Shown: positions 36,544 to 44,166 of the stretch, in pieces
Layout of the letters: each line of letters opens with the position of its first letter
Numbering within the stretch: the stretch's first letter is position 1
Assembly (NCBI GenBank): GCA_023957775.1
Contig: JAMLGR010000006.1
Location: forward strand, 158,451 to 222,450
Direction of reading: 5' to 3'
Length of the DNA: 64,000 bases
DNA from: Fimbriimonadaceae bacterium
Lineage (GTDB): Bacteria; Armatimonadota; Fimbriimonadia; Fimbriimonadales; Fimbriimonadaceae
Notes under the pieces: model-generated
Told to the model about the DNA's origin: nothing
Seen by the model: only the letters and a program-made list of their open reading frames with translations
Databases searched by the model: none
Program-made: the position numbers and the translations under genes

Positions 36544-38054
36544 AGCCGCTCTCGTTTCGCGTGAAGCTCGCCTTGTGGAACGTCGCGGTGCTGGCCATCG
36601 TCCTCGGCGGGTTTGGGTTGACGATCGTCTACGCCGCGCAAGCCCGGTTGGCGGCGTCCGTGGACAACGAGCTTCGCGACCGCGCGCGCCGTTTTCAGCG
36701 CGTGCCGCCTGGTGGATTCAACCGATCGCCGCAGGACCCGGGTCGCGGCGGCCCGGATGGTCCGCGACCGCCCCAAGGAGAACCAGGCGGTCCACGCCCG
36801 GGTCAACCCGGCGACCAGCCGCAGCCGGGTCCACAGGGCGGCGGCCCCCCGAACGACCCGTTTCGGCCCTTTGGAGTCGCGAGTCCCGGCTTCGATCCGC
36901 AGACCGAGCGGATTGCGGCAGTCCGTAGGCCCCGCTTCTTGGAGGAGAGCGGGCGGGGATTGGGGCCCAACGGGTTGGGCCCGTGGGACCTCGGCGCCTT
37001 CAAAGCGTCGCTCGCGGGGCGCGAGGCCTTCGTCACCGTGACCGCGGAAGGGCAGCGCATCCGCGTGCTCTCGGTGCCGTGGCCGCGCGAGACCGGCGAG
37101 CGCGGAGTGATCCAGATCGGGCGGGAACTCACCGACGTCGAGCAAGGGTGGAGCCGCCACTTGGGGATCTTGGCCACGCTTCTCCCGCTCGCAGTCTTGA
37201 TCGCGGGGATCGGCGGATGGTTCCTCACGGGTCGGGCGCTGCGCCCCGTGCGCGACGTCACCAAAGCGGCAGCCGAGATCGGTGCCCAGGACCTTTCCAG
37301 GCGGCTGGATGTCGAGGGCCGGGACGAACTGGGCGAGCTGGCGTCGACGTTCAACGAAATGATCGCGCGCCTCGAACGCTCGTTCGAGCGGCAGCGGCGG
37401 TTCACTGCCGACGCCTCGCACGAGCTGCGCACCCCCCTGACCCGAATCAAGCTCGCCACGAGTTCGGCGCTCGAAGGGGAGCCGAGCGTTGAACGCTACC
37501 AACGGGCGCTGAAGGTGTCGGACCAGGCCGCCGATGCGATGTCTCGGCTGGTCCAGCAGCTTCTGCTGCTCGCCAGAGCCGACTCCGGCCGGCTCGAGAT
37601 GAAGGTTCAGAAGACCGACGTTGCCGACGTGGCGCGGCGCGCGTGGAGCGCCGTGGCGGCGCTTGGCGGGCGCGGGCCCGGTGTGGTGGTCGACGAGTCC
37701 GTCCTTGCCCTTGCGGACCCCGACATGCTCCAGCGCGTTTTCGAGAACCTTCTTGAGAACGCGGCGCGCCACACACCCTCGGACGGATCGATCGAGCTGC
37801 GCGTGGGTCGTGAGGGAGACTCCGCGGTGGTGCGGGTCCAAGACGACGGCGAGGGCATCGCTCCCGAGCACCTGCCTCGGCTGACCGAGCGTTTCTACCG
37901 CGTGGACGATGCGAGGAGCCGAGGGGACGGCGGCTGTGGACTCGGGCTGGCCATTACGCAGGGGCTTGTCGACGCCCACGCGGGAAAGTTGGAGTTCGAA
38001 AGCGAGCTGGGCCGCGGGACCGTGGCCACGGTCCGCATCCCCCTTTCCAACTAA
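36540..38054 (+). CDS. Sensor histidine kinase
   Basis: A 504-residue membrane kinase partnering the response regulator, with which it overlaps by 4 nt. It has a first membrane segment (about 8-32), an exported sensor region containing a Pro/Gly-rich stretch (about 65-110), a second membrane segment (about 205-225), a HAMP linker, and HisKA with the phosphorylated His near 294 in RRFTADASHELRTPLTRIKL. The ATPase domain follows (FENLLENAARHTPSDGSIELRV, DDGEGIAPEHLPRLTERFYRVDDARS, GGCGLGLAI). The flexible Pro/Gly-rich sensor loop is unusual and echoes the Gly-rich Spy-like protein encoded downstream. Confidence 0.92.
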   Translation: MKPLSFRVKLALWNVAVLAIVLGGFGLTIVYAAQARLAASVDNELRDRARRFQRVPPGGFNRSPQDPGRGGPDGPRPPQGEPGGPRPGQPGDQPQPGPQGGGPPNDPFRPFGVASPGFDPQTERIAAVRRPRFLEESGRGLGPNGLGPWDLGAFKASLAGREAFVTVTAEGQRIRVLSVPWPRETGERGVIQIGRELTDVEQGWSRHLGILATLLPLAVLIAGIGGWFLTGRALRPVRDVTKAAAEIGAQDLSRRLDVEGRDELGELASTFNEMIARLERSFERQRRFTADASHELRTPLTRIKLATSSALEGEPSVERYQRALKVSDQAADAMSRLVQQLLLLARADSGRLEMKVQKTDVADVARRAWSAVAALGGRGPGVVVDESVLALADPDMLQRVFENLLENAARHTPSDGSIELRVGREGDSAVVRVQDDGEGIAPEHLPRLTERFYRVDDARSRGDGGCGLGLAITQGLVDAHAGKLEFESELGRGTVATVRIPLSN

Positions 38055-38077
38055 TTTCGCCGATGGACGCGCCGCTA

Positions 38078-38112
38078 ACGATTTCCTCACCCCGCGATGC
38101 GAATCTAGGGTT
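38078..38112 (+). promoter_or_regulatory. Candidate response-regulator operator/promoter (copy 2)
   Basis: ACGATTTCCTCACC at 38078-38091, identical to the site before the response regulator gene, followed by CTAGGG at 38105. It lies 60 nt before the Spy-like gene start and just after the kinase stop. Confidence 0.5.
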
Positions 38113-38152
38113 GTAACCAACACGCGCCGAACGGCGCTCATGGAGGCAACAG

Positions 38153-39016
38153 ATGAACAACAGACAGTGGATTCCGATTTTGGCGACCGTGGCAACGGTG
38201 GCGTTGTCGGGTGCCGCCATCGCCCAAGGCGGCTTCGGCGGTGGACAGCGCGGCCAAGGCGGCCAGGGCGGCGGCTTCCAGCGCGGTCCCGGCGGACCGG
38301 GTGGGATGCGGGGCGGCCAAGGCGGCCCGGGCATCCTGATGCGCCTCGACGTGCAGAAGGAGCTCAAGCTCACGCAGACGCAGATCGAGAAGATTCAGGC
38401 CGAGTTTGGCCGACCCGGCGGTGGCCCCGGAGGCCCCGGCGGAGCGGGCGGCTTCGGCGGTGGACAGCGCGGCCAGGGCGGCCAGGGTGGCGTCGGCGGC
38501 GGCCAGCGCGGCCAGGGTGGCCAGGGTGGCGTCGGCGGCGGCCAGCGCGGCCAGGGTGGACCTCCCAACTTCGACCCCGAGGCGATGCGCCAGCGCGCCG
38601 AGGAGCAGGACGCGAAGGTCAAGGCGATCCTCAACGACGGACAGTACAAGCGCTACCACGAGTTGGATCTCCAGCTCCAGGGCGCTCGAGCCCTCAATCG
38701 CCCGGACGTCGCCGACAAGGTGGGTCTGAGCGAGACGCAGCGGGATCAGATCCGCGAGATCCAGCAGACCGCGATGCAGGGCATGCGGGGTCAGTTCGGC
38801 GGCAACGGCCAGCGGCCGGACCCGCAGCAGATGCGGGCGCAGATGGAGAAGATGCAGAAGGAGATCGATGCCAAGATCCTCGCCGTCCTCAACGGGCAGC
38901 AGAAGAGCAAGTGGCAGTCGATGCTCGGCAAGGCCTTCAAGTTCGACGACGCCGGCGGCCCGCCCCCGCCCCCGGGTGGCTTTGGCGGACCTCCGCCCCC
39001 GCCCCCCGCGTTCTAG
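38153..39016 (+). CDS. Exported Gly/Gln-rich Spy/CpxP-like protein
   Basis: A 287-residue protein with a signal peptide (MNNRQWIPILATVATVALSGAAIAQ) ending in an AxA-type site. Helical segments resembling Spy/CpxP LTxxQ repeats are LDVQKELKLTQTQIEKIQAEF (about 65-85) and VGLSETQRDQIREIQQTAM (about 190-210), with ILAVLNGQQKSKWQSMLG near 250. These alternate with very Gly/Gln-rich stretches. Spy/CpxP proteins are envelope chaperones or stress adaptors induced by two-component systems, which fits the neighbouring pair and shared upstream motif. A 39-bp tandem repeat encodes three 13-residue units. The C-terminus is Pro-rich. Function is inferred. Confidence 0.65.
   Translation: MNNRQWIPILATVATVALSGAAIAQGGFGGGQRGQGGQGGGFQRGPGGPGGMRGGQGGPGILMRLDVQKELKLTQTQIEKIQAEFGRPGGGPGGPGGAGGFGGGQRGQGGQGGVGGGQRGQGGQGGVGGGQRGQGGPPNFDPEAMRQRAEEQDAKVKAILNDGQYKRYHELDLQLQGARALNRPDVADKVGLSETQRDQIREIQQTAMQGMRGQFGGNGQRPDPQQMRAQMEKMQKEIDAKILAVLNGQQKSKWQSMLGKAFKFDDAGGPPPPPGGFGGPPPPPPAF
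38450..38566 (+). repeat. 39-bp in-frame tandem repeat (3 units)
   Basis: Three consecutive 39-bp units at 38450, 38489 and 38528 encode GFGGGQRGQGGQG, GVGGGQRGQGGQG and GVGGGQRGQGGPP inside the Spy-like gene. Units differ by few bases, so repeat number could vary between strains without shifting frame. Confidence 0.85.
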
Positions 39017-39028
39017 ACCGCGGACGAG

Positions 39029-39063
39029 CGCCCGCCCCGAACGGCTCGGGGCGGGCGTTTTCG
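39029..39063 (+). terminator. Rho-independent terminator after the Spy-like gene
   Basis: A perfect 12-bp stem, CGCCCGCCCCGA at 39029-39040 and TCGGGGCGGGCG at 39046-39057, with a 5-nt loop, is followed directly by a T-rich run. It lies 13 nt after the Spy-like stop codon and isolates it from the downstream msrA gene. Confidence 0.9.
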
Positions 39064-39142
39064 TTTTTCGTTCTTCGTTTGTCGTTTGTCGGGGGCTTGT
39101 GGCGGAACCTAGGAACTTCTTGATGTGTTCCAGTTCTCGAAC

Positions 39143-39745
39143 ATGAACACGACGATCTCTTTGGTGGCCCTCGCGGCGGGGCTTGCGATGATTCCCTTCC
39201 TCGGGTTGTTCGGGCGCCCGGCCGAAGAGGAGGCGATGGCCTCGCGATTGTCACCTACCGGGTACCGACCCGCCTCGGGGGGCACGACGGAGCTGGCGAC
39301 GTTCGCCGCCGGGTGATTCTGGGGCGTGGAGGCGGAGTTCCGCCTGATTCCCGGAGTCGTCGCTACGGGTGTGGGCTACACGGGCGGCAACGCCCCCAAT
39401 CCGACCTACCAACAGGTGTGCGCCGGTGGCACCGGCCACGCGGAGGCTGTTCAGGTGGAGTTCGACCCCTCGGCGATCTCCTACGCGGAGTTATTGGGCC
39501 GGTTCTTCGACCAGAACGACCCCACGCGGGGTCGCAGCAGCGCGAAGAGCCAGTACCGCATGGCGGTATTCACCCACGGCGCCGCGCAAGAACAGGCCGT
39601 GCGATCGGCGGTGGCTGAGATCGAGAGAAAGGCCGGCCGCGAGGTGGTGGCCTCGATCGAGCCTGCCCGAGAGTTCCACCTCGCCGAGGAGTACCACCAG
39701 CGCTACTTCGAAAAGGCCGGGCGCGCGGGTACCTGCAGCTTCTAG
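39143..39745 (+). CDS. msrA: Peptide-methionine (S)-S-oxide reductase with UGA at the catalytic site (putative selenoprotein)
   Basis: A 200-residue frame read through one in-frame TGA at 39314-39316 (residue 58). The TGA falls exactly where MsrA has its catalytic Cys: TELATFAAG-[UGA]-FWGVEAEF, versus the family pattern GCFWG. Everything downstream is a well-conserved MsrA: GVGYTGGNAPNPTYQQVCAGGTGHAEAVQVEFDP, YAELLGRFFDQNDPT, SQYRMAVF and FHLAEEYHQRYF, ending GTCSF with a possible resolving Cys. A 6-bp hairpin begins 13 nt after UGA (see 39314-39346), so selenocysteine insertion is likely. The N-terminus (ISLVALAAGLAMIPFLGLF) is a signal or anchor, suggesting repair of oxidised methionine outside the cytoplasm. 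GTG 39125 is an alternative start. A nonsense mutation is the competing reading. Confidence 0.75.
39314..39346 (+). promoter_or_regulatory. Candidate bacterial SECIS element
   Basis: After the UGA (39314-39316) comes a 13-nt spacer and then a hairpin: AGGCGG at 39330-39335, loop AGTT at 39336-39339, and CCGCCT at 39340-39345, all six pairs Watson-Crick. The loop starts 19 nt after UGA, close to the spacing in E. coli fdhF. A G in the second loop position followed by U matches the usual SelB-recognition rule. No folding program was run. Confidence 0.6.
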
Positions 39746-39759
39746 CCCCCCGGCCGCAG

Positions 39760-39790
39760 TTTCACGCAAAGGACGCAGAGTCCGCAAAGG
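39760..39790 (+). repeat. TTTCACGCAAAGGACGC dispersed repeat (short copy)
   Basis: A single unit starting TTTCACGCAAAGGACGCAG in the 50-nt space between the convergent msrA and DUF4349-like genes. Longer copies occur at 60191-60308 and 62181-62470. Confidence 0.75.
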
Positions 39791-39797
39791 TGGGGGG

Positions 39798-40667
39798 TCA
39801 GCCGCGAGGGCCGAACGTGATCTTCACGGCCGCGCGCTGCTGCGCTTCTGCCGGGATGTGGAGCTTCTTGATGCTGTCCTCGATCTTGGCGATCGCCTCG
39901 TCGACCTCCTTCACAGGGGTTGCATCCTCGAAGTACTTGACCAGAAGGCTTTGGCGCTGCGCCTTGAGGTCGAAGAGCGCCGCTTGGACGTCGTCCTCGA
40001 GACGCGCCTGCCGGGAGGCCACGGTCGTCTTCCAGCTCTGCTCGGCGACGTTGCCGTTTTGGGCGTGCACCAAGTTCACCAGCTTCTCGACGCCCTCTTC
40101 GGGAATGAGGATCAGCATTCCGATGGATGGCGTGTGGGCCGGGTTTCCGTAATCCGCGAACGTGCGGATCTGGCCGCCCAACGGCTTGAGCGAGCGCACG
40201 AGCTCCTCCTGGGCCTCTTCGGGGTTCGCCGTGTACACGTTCAGCCGAACCAGTCGAACCTCGGGCTCGCGGAGCGTCACATCGGGGGAGGGTGGGATCA
40301 GGGGATCGGTGCCGCTGGGCAGGCCGTTCGCAGGTCCGAGGGTGCCGCTGATCTGCGAGGTGGGCGGAGGAACGGTCGGTGCCGCACCCGGTCCGGAAGG
40401 CTGGGTCGTCGGCGATGTGCCCGGAGCGGTCTCGCCTGCCCCGTCGGCCGCGGCTCCGGGGTCCTCCGCCGAGGCGGGATCCACGGGATCGGGGACCACC
40501 GCGGGAGGCGCACTCGCCACGGGTGCGGGTTCGCCTGCGGGCAACACGACCTTGGGGGCCTGGTTGCGCATCGCGGCGAAGACCACGACGGAACCCACGA
40601 CCAAACCTCCCACTCCTGCGAAAAGAGCGATCATGCCCGGCGTCAGTTGCTGGTTGCCTTCCTTCAT
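39798..40667 (-). CDS. DUF4349-like membrane-anchored protein
   Basis: A 289-residue protein with one N-terminal membrane helix (GMIALFAGVGGLVVGSVVVFAAM), a Pro/Ala-rich exported linker (about 35-125) and a C-terminal domain. That domain, VRLVRLNVYTANPEEAQEELVRSLKPLGGQIRTF, then IPEEGVEKLVNLVHAQNGNVAEQSWKTTVASRQARLEDDVQAALFDLKAQRQSLLVKYF, follows the DUF4349 pattern of a ferredoxin-like fold plus coiled coil. DUF4349 proteins are envelope proteins of unknown function. It lies 12 nt downstream of the GH20 gene on the same strand. Confidence 0.6.
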   Translation of the reverse strand: MKEGNQQLTPGMIALFAGVGGLVVGSVVVFAAMRNQAPKVVLPAGEPAPVASAPPAVVPDPVDPASAEDPGAAADGAGETAPGTSPTTQPSGPGAAPTVPPPTSQISGTLGPANGLPSGTDPLIPPSPDVTLREPEVRLVRLNVYTANPEEAQEELVRSLKPLGGQIRTFADYGNPAHTPSIGMLILIPEEGVEKLVNLVHAQNGNVAEQSWKTTVASRQARLEDDVQAALFDLKAQRQSLLVKYFEDATPVKEVDEAIAKIEDSIKKLHIPAEAQQRAAVKITFGPRG

Positions 40668-40679
40668 TCCTGGTCCTTC

Positions 40680-42947
40680 TTACGAGCGGGGAGGGCTGAG
40701 CGGTTCACGCAGCCACCAAGCGGCAGGGACAGGTCCCGCAGAAATGCCGGGGCCGGAGACGGTCAAATCCACGCCGTCTGCGCCGCCTGCCTCGAAGTAG
40801 CCGAGTTTGAACGGGTACACGCCCGCTTCGAGATCCACGGCGCCCGACTTCGCTCCGTAGCCGTGAAGGCCATCGTTGTCGACGATCTTGACGCCCGCGA
40901 GCCACAGGACGCTTCCATCGTCGCTGCCCAACTGAAACGTATAGGTGCCCGAGGAGGGAATAGAGATATATCCCGTCCATTCAAGACCGAACTTGTCGCG
41001 CCCCAGGAACGGCTTCGGGTCGATGTCGGCCACAGGCCTCGGGGTTTCGATGTGAAGGTCGGGCACGCGATCCCACTCCCCTTCCACGTAGCGTAGGTGC
41101 AGGCCGGGCTCGAGGCCCGTCCGTGCTCGCGGAACATAACGCGCGCAAGCGACCGACACGATCTCCGAGCGGCGCCCACTCGGCACGAAGGTGGCGGCGC
41201 GAACCTGGGTCGTGTCGGCCACCGTGATCGCCTCCGAGTAGTTGGGAGAATCGGGTGTGGGATCGCTTCCATCCAACGTGTACCGTACGGTGGCGCCGGG
41301 GGTCGCGGGCGGGGCAAATGTGAGCTTGGCCTGCTTGGCGAAGATCAACGCCGAGTGGCTCGGAGTGGGAGTCGGCACGTCGTAAGCGAGCCGCAGGGCA
41401 TCCAATCGCTCGAGGAAGCGATCCGAGCGGGCAAGGAACGCGTCGGCGTCGCGATTCGATGCCGGGCTCCAAAGACGCTCGGCCATGCCCAACAGTCTGG
41501 GGAAGACCATCGTCTCGACCTTCTCCCACGTGGACATCCACTCGGTCCACACGTTTGCTTGTCCCCCGCGCACGAGCTTGGCCTCTTCGGCGGTCAGAAC
41601 TTCTGGAACCGGTTCGAACTCGAACGCCTTTCGGGTGCTGATGGACTGGTAGCTGTAATCGAAGTAGCAGTGAGAGGTGGGGGTCATCACCACGGGATGC
41701 CCCGACTTCGCGGCCGCGATCCCTCCGTCCACGCCCCTCCAGGACATGACTTGAGCGTTTGGCGCAAGACCACCCTCGAGGATCTCGTCCCACCCCATCA
41801 TCGTGCGCCCTTTGGCGTTCAGGTACTTCTCCATGCGCTGCAAGAACCAGCTTTGGAGCGCCTCGGGCGTGGCGAGGCGCTCGTCCCGCATGCGCTTCTG
41901 GCAGTCGTCGCACCGGTTCCACTGCAGTTTGTTCACCTCGTCCCCGCCGATGTGGATGACCTTGGAAGGGAAGAGCTCCATCACCTCGTCCAGCACACCC
42001 TCCAAGAACTCGAACGTGCGTTCCTTGCCGGGGCAGTAGTTGGTTGCGTGGTGCATGCCGGTGGCGATTTTCCACACGTTTTGAGCGAAATACGTGCACG
42101 TAACCTCAGGGTACGCCGCCATGACCGGCATGCTGTGGCCCGGCATCTCGATCTCGGGCACGACGGTGATGTTGCGCGCCTTGGCGTAGGCGACGATCTC
42201 GCGGACGTCCTCCTGCGTGTAGAAGCCCCCGTAACGTGGGCTCTTGTCCTCGGGCTCGGGAAACTCCAGCTTGCCTTGCGACCAAACCTCGTCCATGGTC
42301 TTGCGCCACGCGCCGACGTCGGTCAGTCTGGGGTAGCGCTTGATCTGGAGGCGCCACCCCCCGTCGTCCACCAGGTGCCAGTGGAACACGTTGAGTTTGA
42401 GCAGCGCCATGGAGTCCAGGTACTGCTTGATCTCCTCTTTGGGGAAGAAGTGCCGCGACACGTCCAGATGCAGGCCTCTCCACTCGAATCGCGGGGAGTC
42501 TTCGATTGCGACCGAGGGAAGTCTCCAACTCTCGGGCTGGCGATCGTCGGGGCGTTCCACCGACGGCGGCAGAAGCTGCCGCAGCGTCTGCGAAGCGTAA
42601 AACAGTCCGCCGACCGCGGGGGCTTCGAGCCGGACGTGGGCAGGCGAAACCTCCAGGGCGTAGCCTTCCCGACCAAGGTAGGCGAGGTTGGGCTGAAGGC
42701 TGACCGAGATGACTCCGGGTCCCGACGTGGTGGTGTAGGGCAGGCTGTACCCGCTGGCCTTGGCGAGCATCTGGCGAAGAGGCTCGATCACCTTGCGCGC
42801 CTCCCCCGTAGCGGCGAAGCGGGTGCCCTCGTCGATGGTGAACGTGCCGAGACCCACGACGACTTTCACCGGCTTGGGAATCAGGGGAGGGAGCACGGTC
42901 TGGGCGAGTGGGACGCCGGTTGCGAGGATAGCGGTCAGCGCGAGCAT
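40680..42947 (-). CDS. Beta-N-acetylhexosaminidase GH20 with PA14-like C-terminal module
   Basis: A 755-residue exported enzyme removing terminal GlcNAc or GalNAc. A signal peptide (MLALTAILATGVPLAQT) precedes the GH20b domain (about 20-150). The catalytic barrel has FEWRGLHLDVSRHFFPKEEIKQYLDSMALLKLNVFHWHLVDDGGWRLQIKRYP, and HIGGDEVNKLQW contains the Asp-Glu catalytic pair near 334-335. After the barrel, a chitobiase-type beta domain (TVRYTLDGSDPTPDSPNYSEAI) and a PA14-like module (YISIPSSGTYTFQLGSDDGSVLWLAG) match those of the fucosidase. It probably works on chitin or host/plant/algal glycans. Confidence 0.92.
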   Translation of the reverse strand: MLALTAILATGVPLAQTVLPPLIPKPVKVVVGLGTFTIDEGTRFAATGEARKVIEPLRQMLAKASGYSLPYTTTSGPGVISVSLQPNLAYLGREGYALEVSPAHVRLEAPAVGGLFYASQTLRQLLPPSVERPDDRQPESWRLPSVAIEDSPRFEWRGLHLDVSRHFFPKEEIKQYLDSMALLKLNVFHWHLVDDGGWRLQIKRYPRLTDVGAWRKTMDEVWSQGKLEFPEPEDKSPRYGGFYTQEDVREIVAYAKARNITVVPEIEMPGHSMPVMAAYPEVTCTYFAQNVWKIATGMHHATNYCPGKERTFEFLEGVLDEVMELFPSKVIHIGGDEVNKLQWNRCDDCQKRMRDERLATPEALQSWFLQRMEKYLNAKGRTMMGWDEILEGGLAPNAQVMSWRGVDGGIAAAKSGHPVVMTPTSHCYFDYSYQSISTRKAFEFEPVPEVLTAEEAKLVRGGQANVWTEWMSTWEKVETMVFPRLLGMAERLWSPASNRDADAFLARSDRFLERLDALRLAYDVPTPTPSHSALIFAKQAKLTFAPPATPGATVRYTLDGSDPTPDSPNYSEAITVADTTQVRAATFVPSGRRSEIVSVACARYVPRARTGLEPGLHLRYVEGEWDRVPDLHIETPRPVADIDPKPFLGRDKFGLEWTGYISIPSSGTYTFQLGSDDGSVLWLAGVKIVDNDGLHGYGAKSGAVDLEAGVYPFKLGYFEAGGADGVDLTVSGPGISAGPVPAAWWLREPLSPPRS

Positions 42948-43014
42948 CGATGGTCTCCTGGTGCGAAGCAGTCTAGCGGAAACAGACGCCGTCGCGCCAG
43001 ACGTCGAGGTGGGC

Positions 43015-43866
43015 TCAGGCGGTCGCGACGACCCCGAAGGCCTCGGGTGCGCGCTGGACCTGCGAGAATCCGGCTTGCGACAGTCGGCGCATCACGCCGG
43101 GGGTCATCTTGGCGCCTTGCCCGCTGTTGGGATCGCCCACGTAGTGGAACAGGCGGCCCTTGCGGCGCAACACGCGGCGCAACTGTTCGTAGAAGGCGAG
43201 CGAGTAGAGGTCGCCCCCCAAGGCGATGGTGGGCGGATCGTGGATGATCGCGCTCCACTCGTTGGCCGGCATCGCCTCGATTTCGGTTGCCGCATCGGCT
43301 ACGCGGAGTTCGATCACGGGACTTTCGAAGAGCGCGCGCGACCAGGGATTCCAGCGGGCGATCTCCACCGCCGCAGGATCGATCTCGAGCGTGAGAACGT
43401 ATTCTGCGGTCTTGGCTGCCTCGATCGCCGTGTAGCCCAATCCCATGGCGGTGTCGAGCACGCGCCCCCGGGGCGTTCCCAAGGCCTTCACTTTGGCCCG
43501 GGTGTCGGACATCGGGTCGCACGCTTTGATGCGATGCATGGGGATGCCGCTGACGAGCACCGTGGGCGCGGTCTCCGTTGGGCAGAGGGAACGAAGCCAA
43601 CGCGTCTCCTCGCTGAACACCTGCACCGGCCGCCACTCCCCGTCGATGCTGGCGAAGACCTTGCGCGGCTCCTTGGCAATCTCCTCGAGGTCGGTCCACG
43701 AGGCGGACAGGCCCTCCGCCGAGACTCCCTCGGCGCCGAGGGAGACGCGCGTTTGCGAACAGCCCAGATCGAGAGAGGCGGTCGTTCCGCTCTTGCCCTC
43801 CCGTCGAGCGGCGAGCAGGACCGCCGCGGTACGGGCCTCGAGAAGCGGTTCGCGAATCGGTGTCAT
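43015..43866 (-). CDS. COG2521-type predicted SAM-dependent methyltransferase
   Basis: A 283-residue protein. The C-terminal two thirds match a group best known from archaea: DPMSDTRAKVKAL, then GRVLDTAMGLGYTAIEAAKTAEYVLTLEIDPAAVEIARWNPWSRALF (SAM-binding motif I and acidic loop), ADAATEIEAMPANEWSAIIHDPPTIALGGDLYSLAFYEQLRRVLRRKGRLFHYVGDPNS. The HDPP motif suggests methylation of an amino or amide nitrogen, but the substrate is unknown. The N-terminal 100 residues are a separate, unassigned domain. Its presence in a bacterium with archaeal-like motifs is of interest. It lies 67 nt upstream of the GH20 gene on the same strand. Confidence 0.75.
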   Translation of the reverse strand: MTPIREPLLEARTAAVLLAARREGKSGTTASLDLGCSQTRVSLGAEGVSAEGLSASWTDLEEIAKEPRKVFASIDGEWRPVQVFSEETRWLRSLCPTETAPTVLVSGIPMHRIKACDPMSDTRAKVKALGTPRGRVLDTAMGLGYTAIEAAKTAEYVLTLEIDPAAVEIARWNPWSRALFESPVIELRVADAATEIEAMPANEWSAIIHDPPTIALGGDLYSLAFYEQLRRVLRRKGRLFHYVGDPNSGQGAKMTPGVMRRLSQAGFSQVQRAPEAFGVVATA

Positions 43867-44166
43867 CGCGCCTCCCGTTGGGAACGCCAGCAACCCACGC
43901 GGCTCCCGCCTGCCGCAGCGGCGCTGGGCGAGGCGGCACTTCTGGACGTCATATCCTCCATTGTCCCCGGTTTGCCTCGGGCGAGAACACGCGGTTCCGG
44001 CGATCGGGATTTCAACGCCTTTCTTACACCCGTCGGCCCCGCGAACCATTACAATGAATTCAGGCCATTGGGCGGGCTGGTTCTTCCGATCCTCTTCCCC
44101 GACACCGATCCTTTCCGCCCTGGCCACCCCCTTGGCTCTCTCGGACGATCGTCGTACGATGGAAGC
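43867..44166. other. Divergent intergenic region, no gene seen
   Basis: 300 nt between the divergent methyltransferase and phosphoesterase genes. No frame with a recognisable product or good start is present. It should hold promoters for both directions; a weak AT-rich spot (TTACAATGAATTC near 44048) is the only candidate. No hairpin or repeat of the families listed here was seen. Confidence 0.4.

Noticed and set aside
39125..39745. Reading the msrA locus as a small unknown gene (39125-39316) plus a truncated MsrA from GTG 39326
   Set aside because: The split would remove the catalytic residue and the N-terminal MsrA strand although both remain in one frame and conserved. The UGA position and hairpin fit recoding better.
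42760..44166. Open plus-strand frame upstream of the Tat phosphoesterase
   Set aside because: It is antisense to the GH20 and methyltransferase genes and would bury the Tat signal in the middle of the protein.
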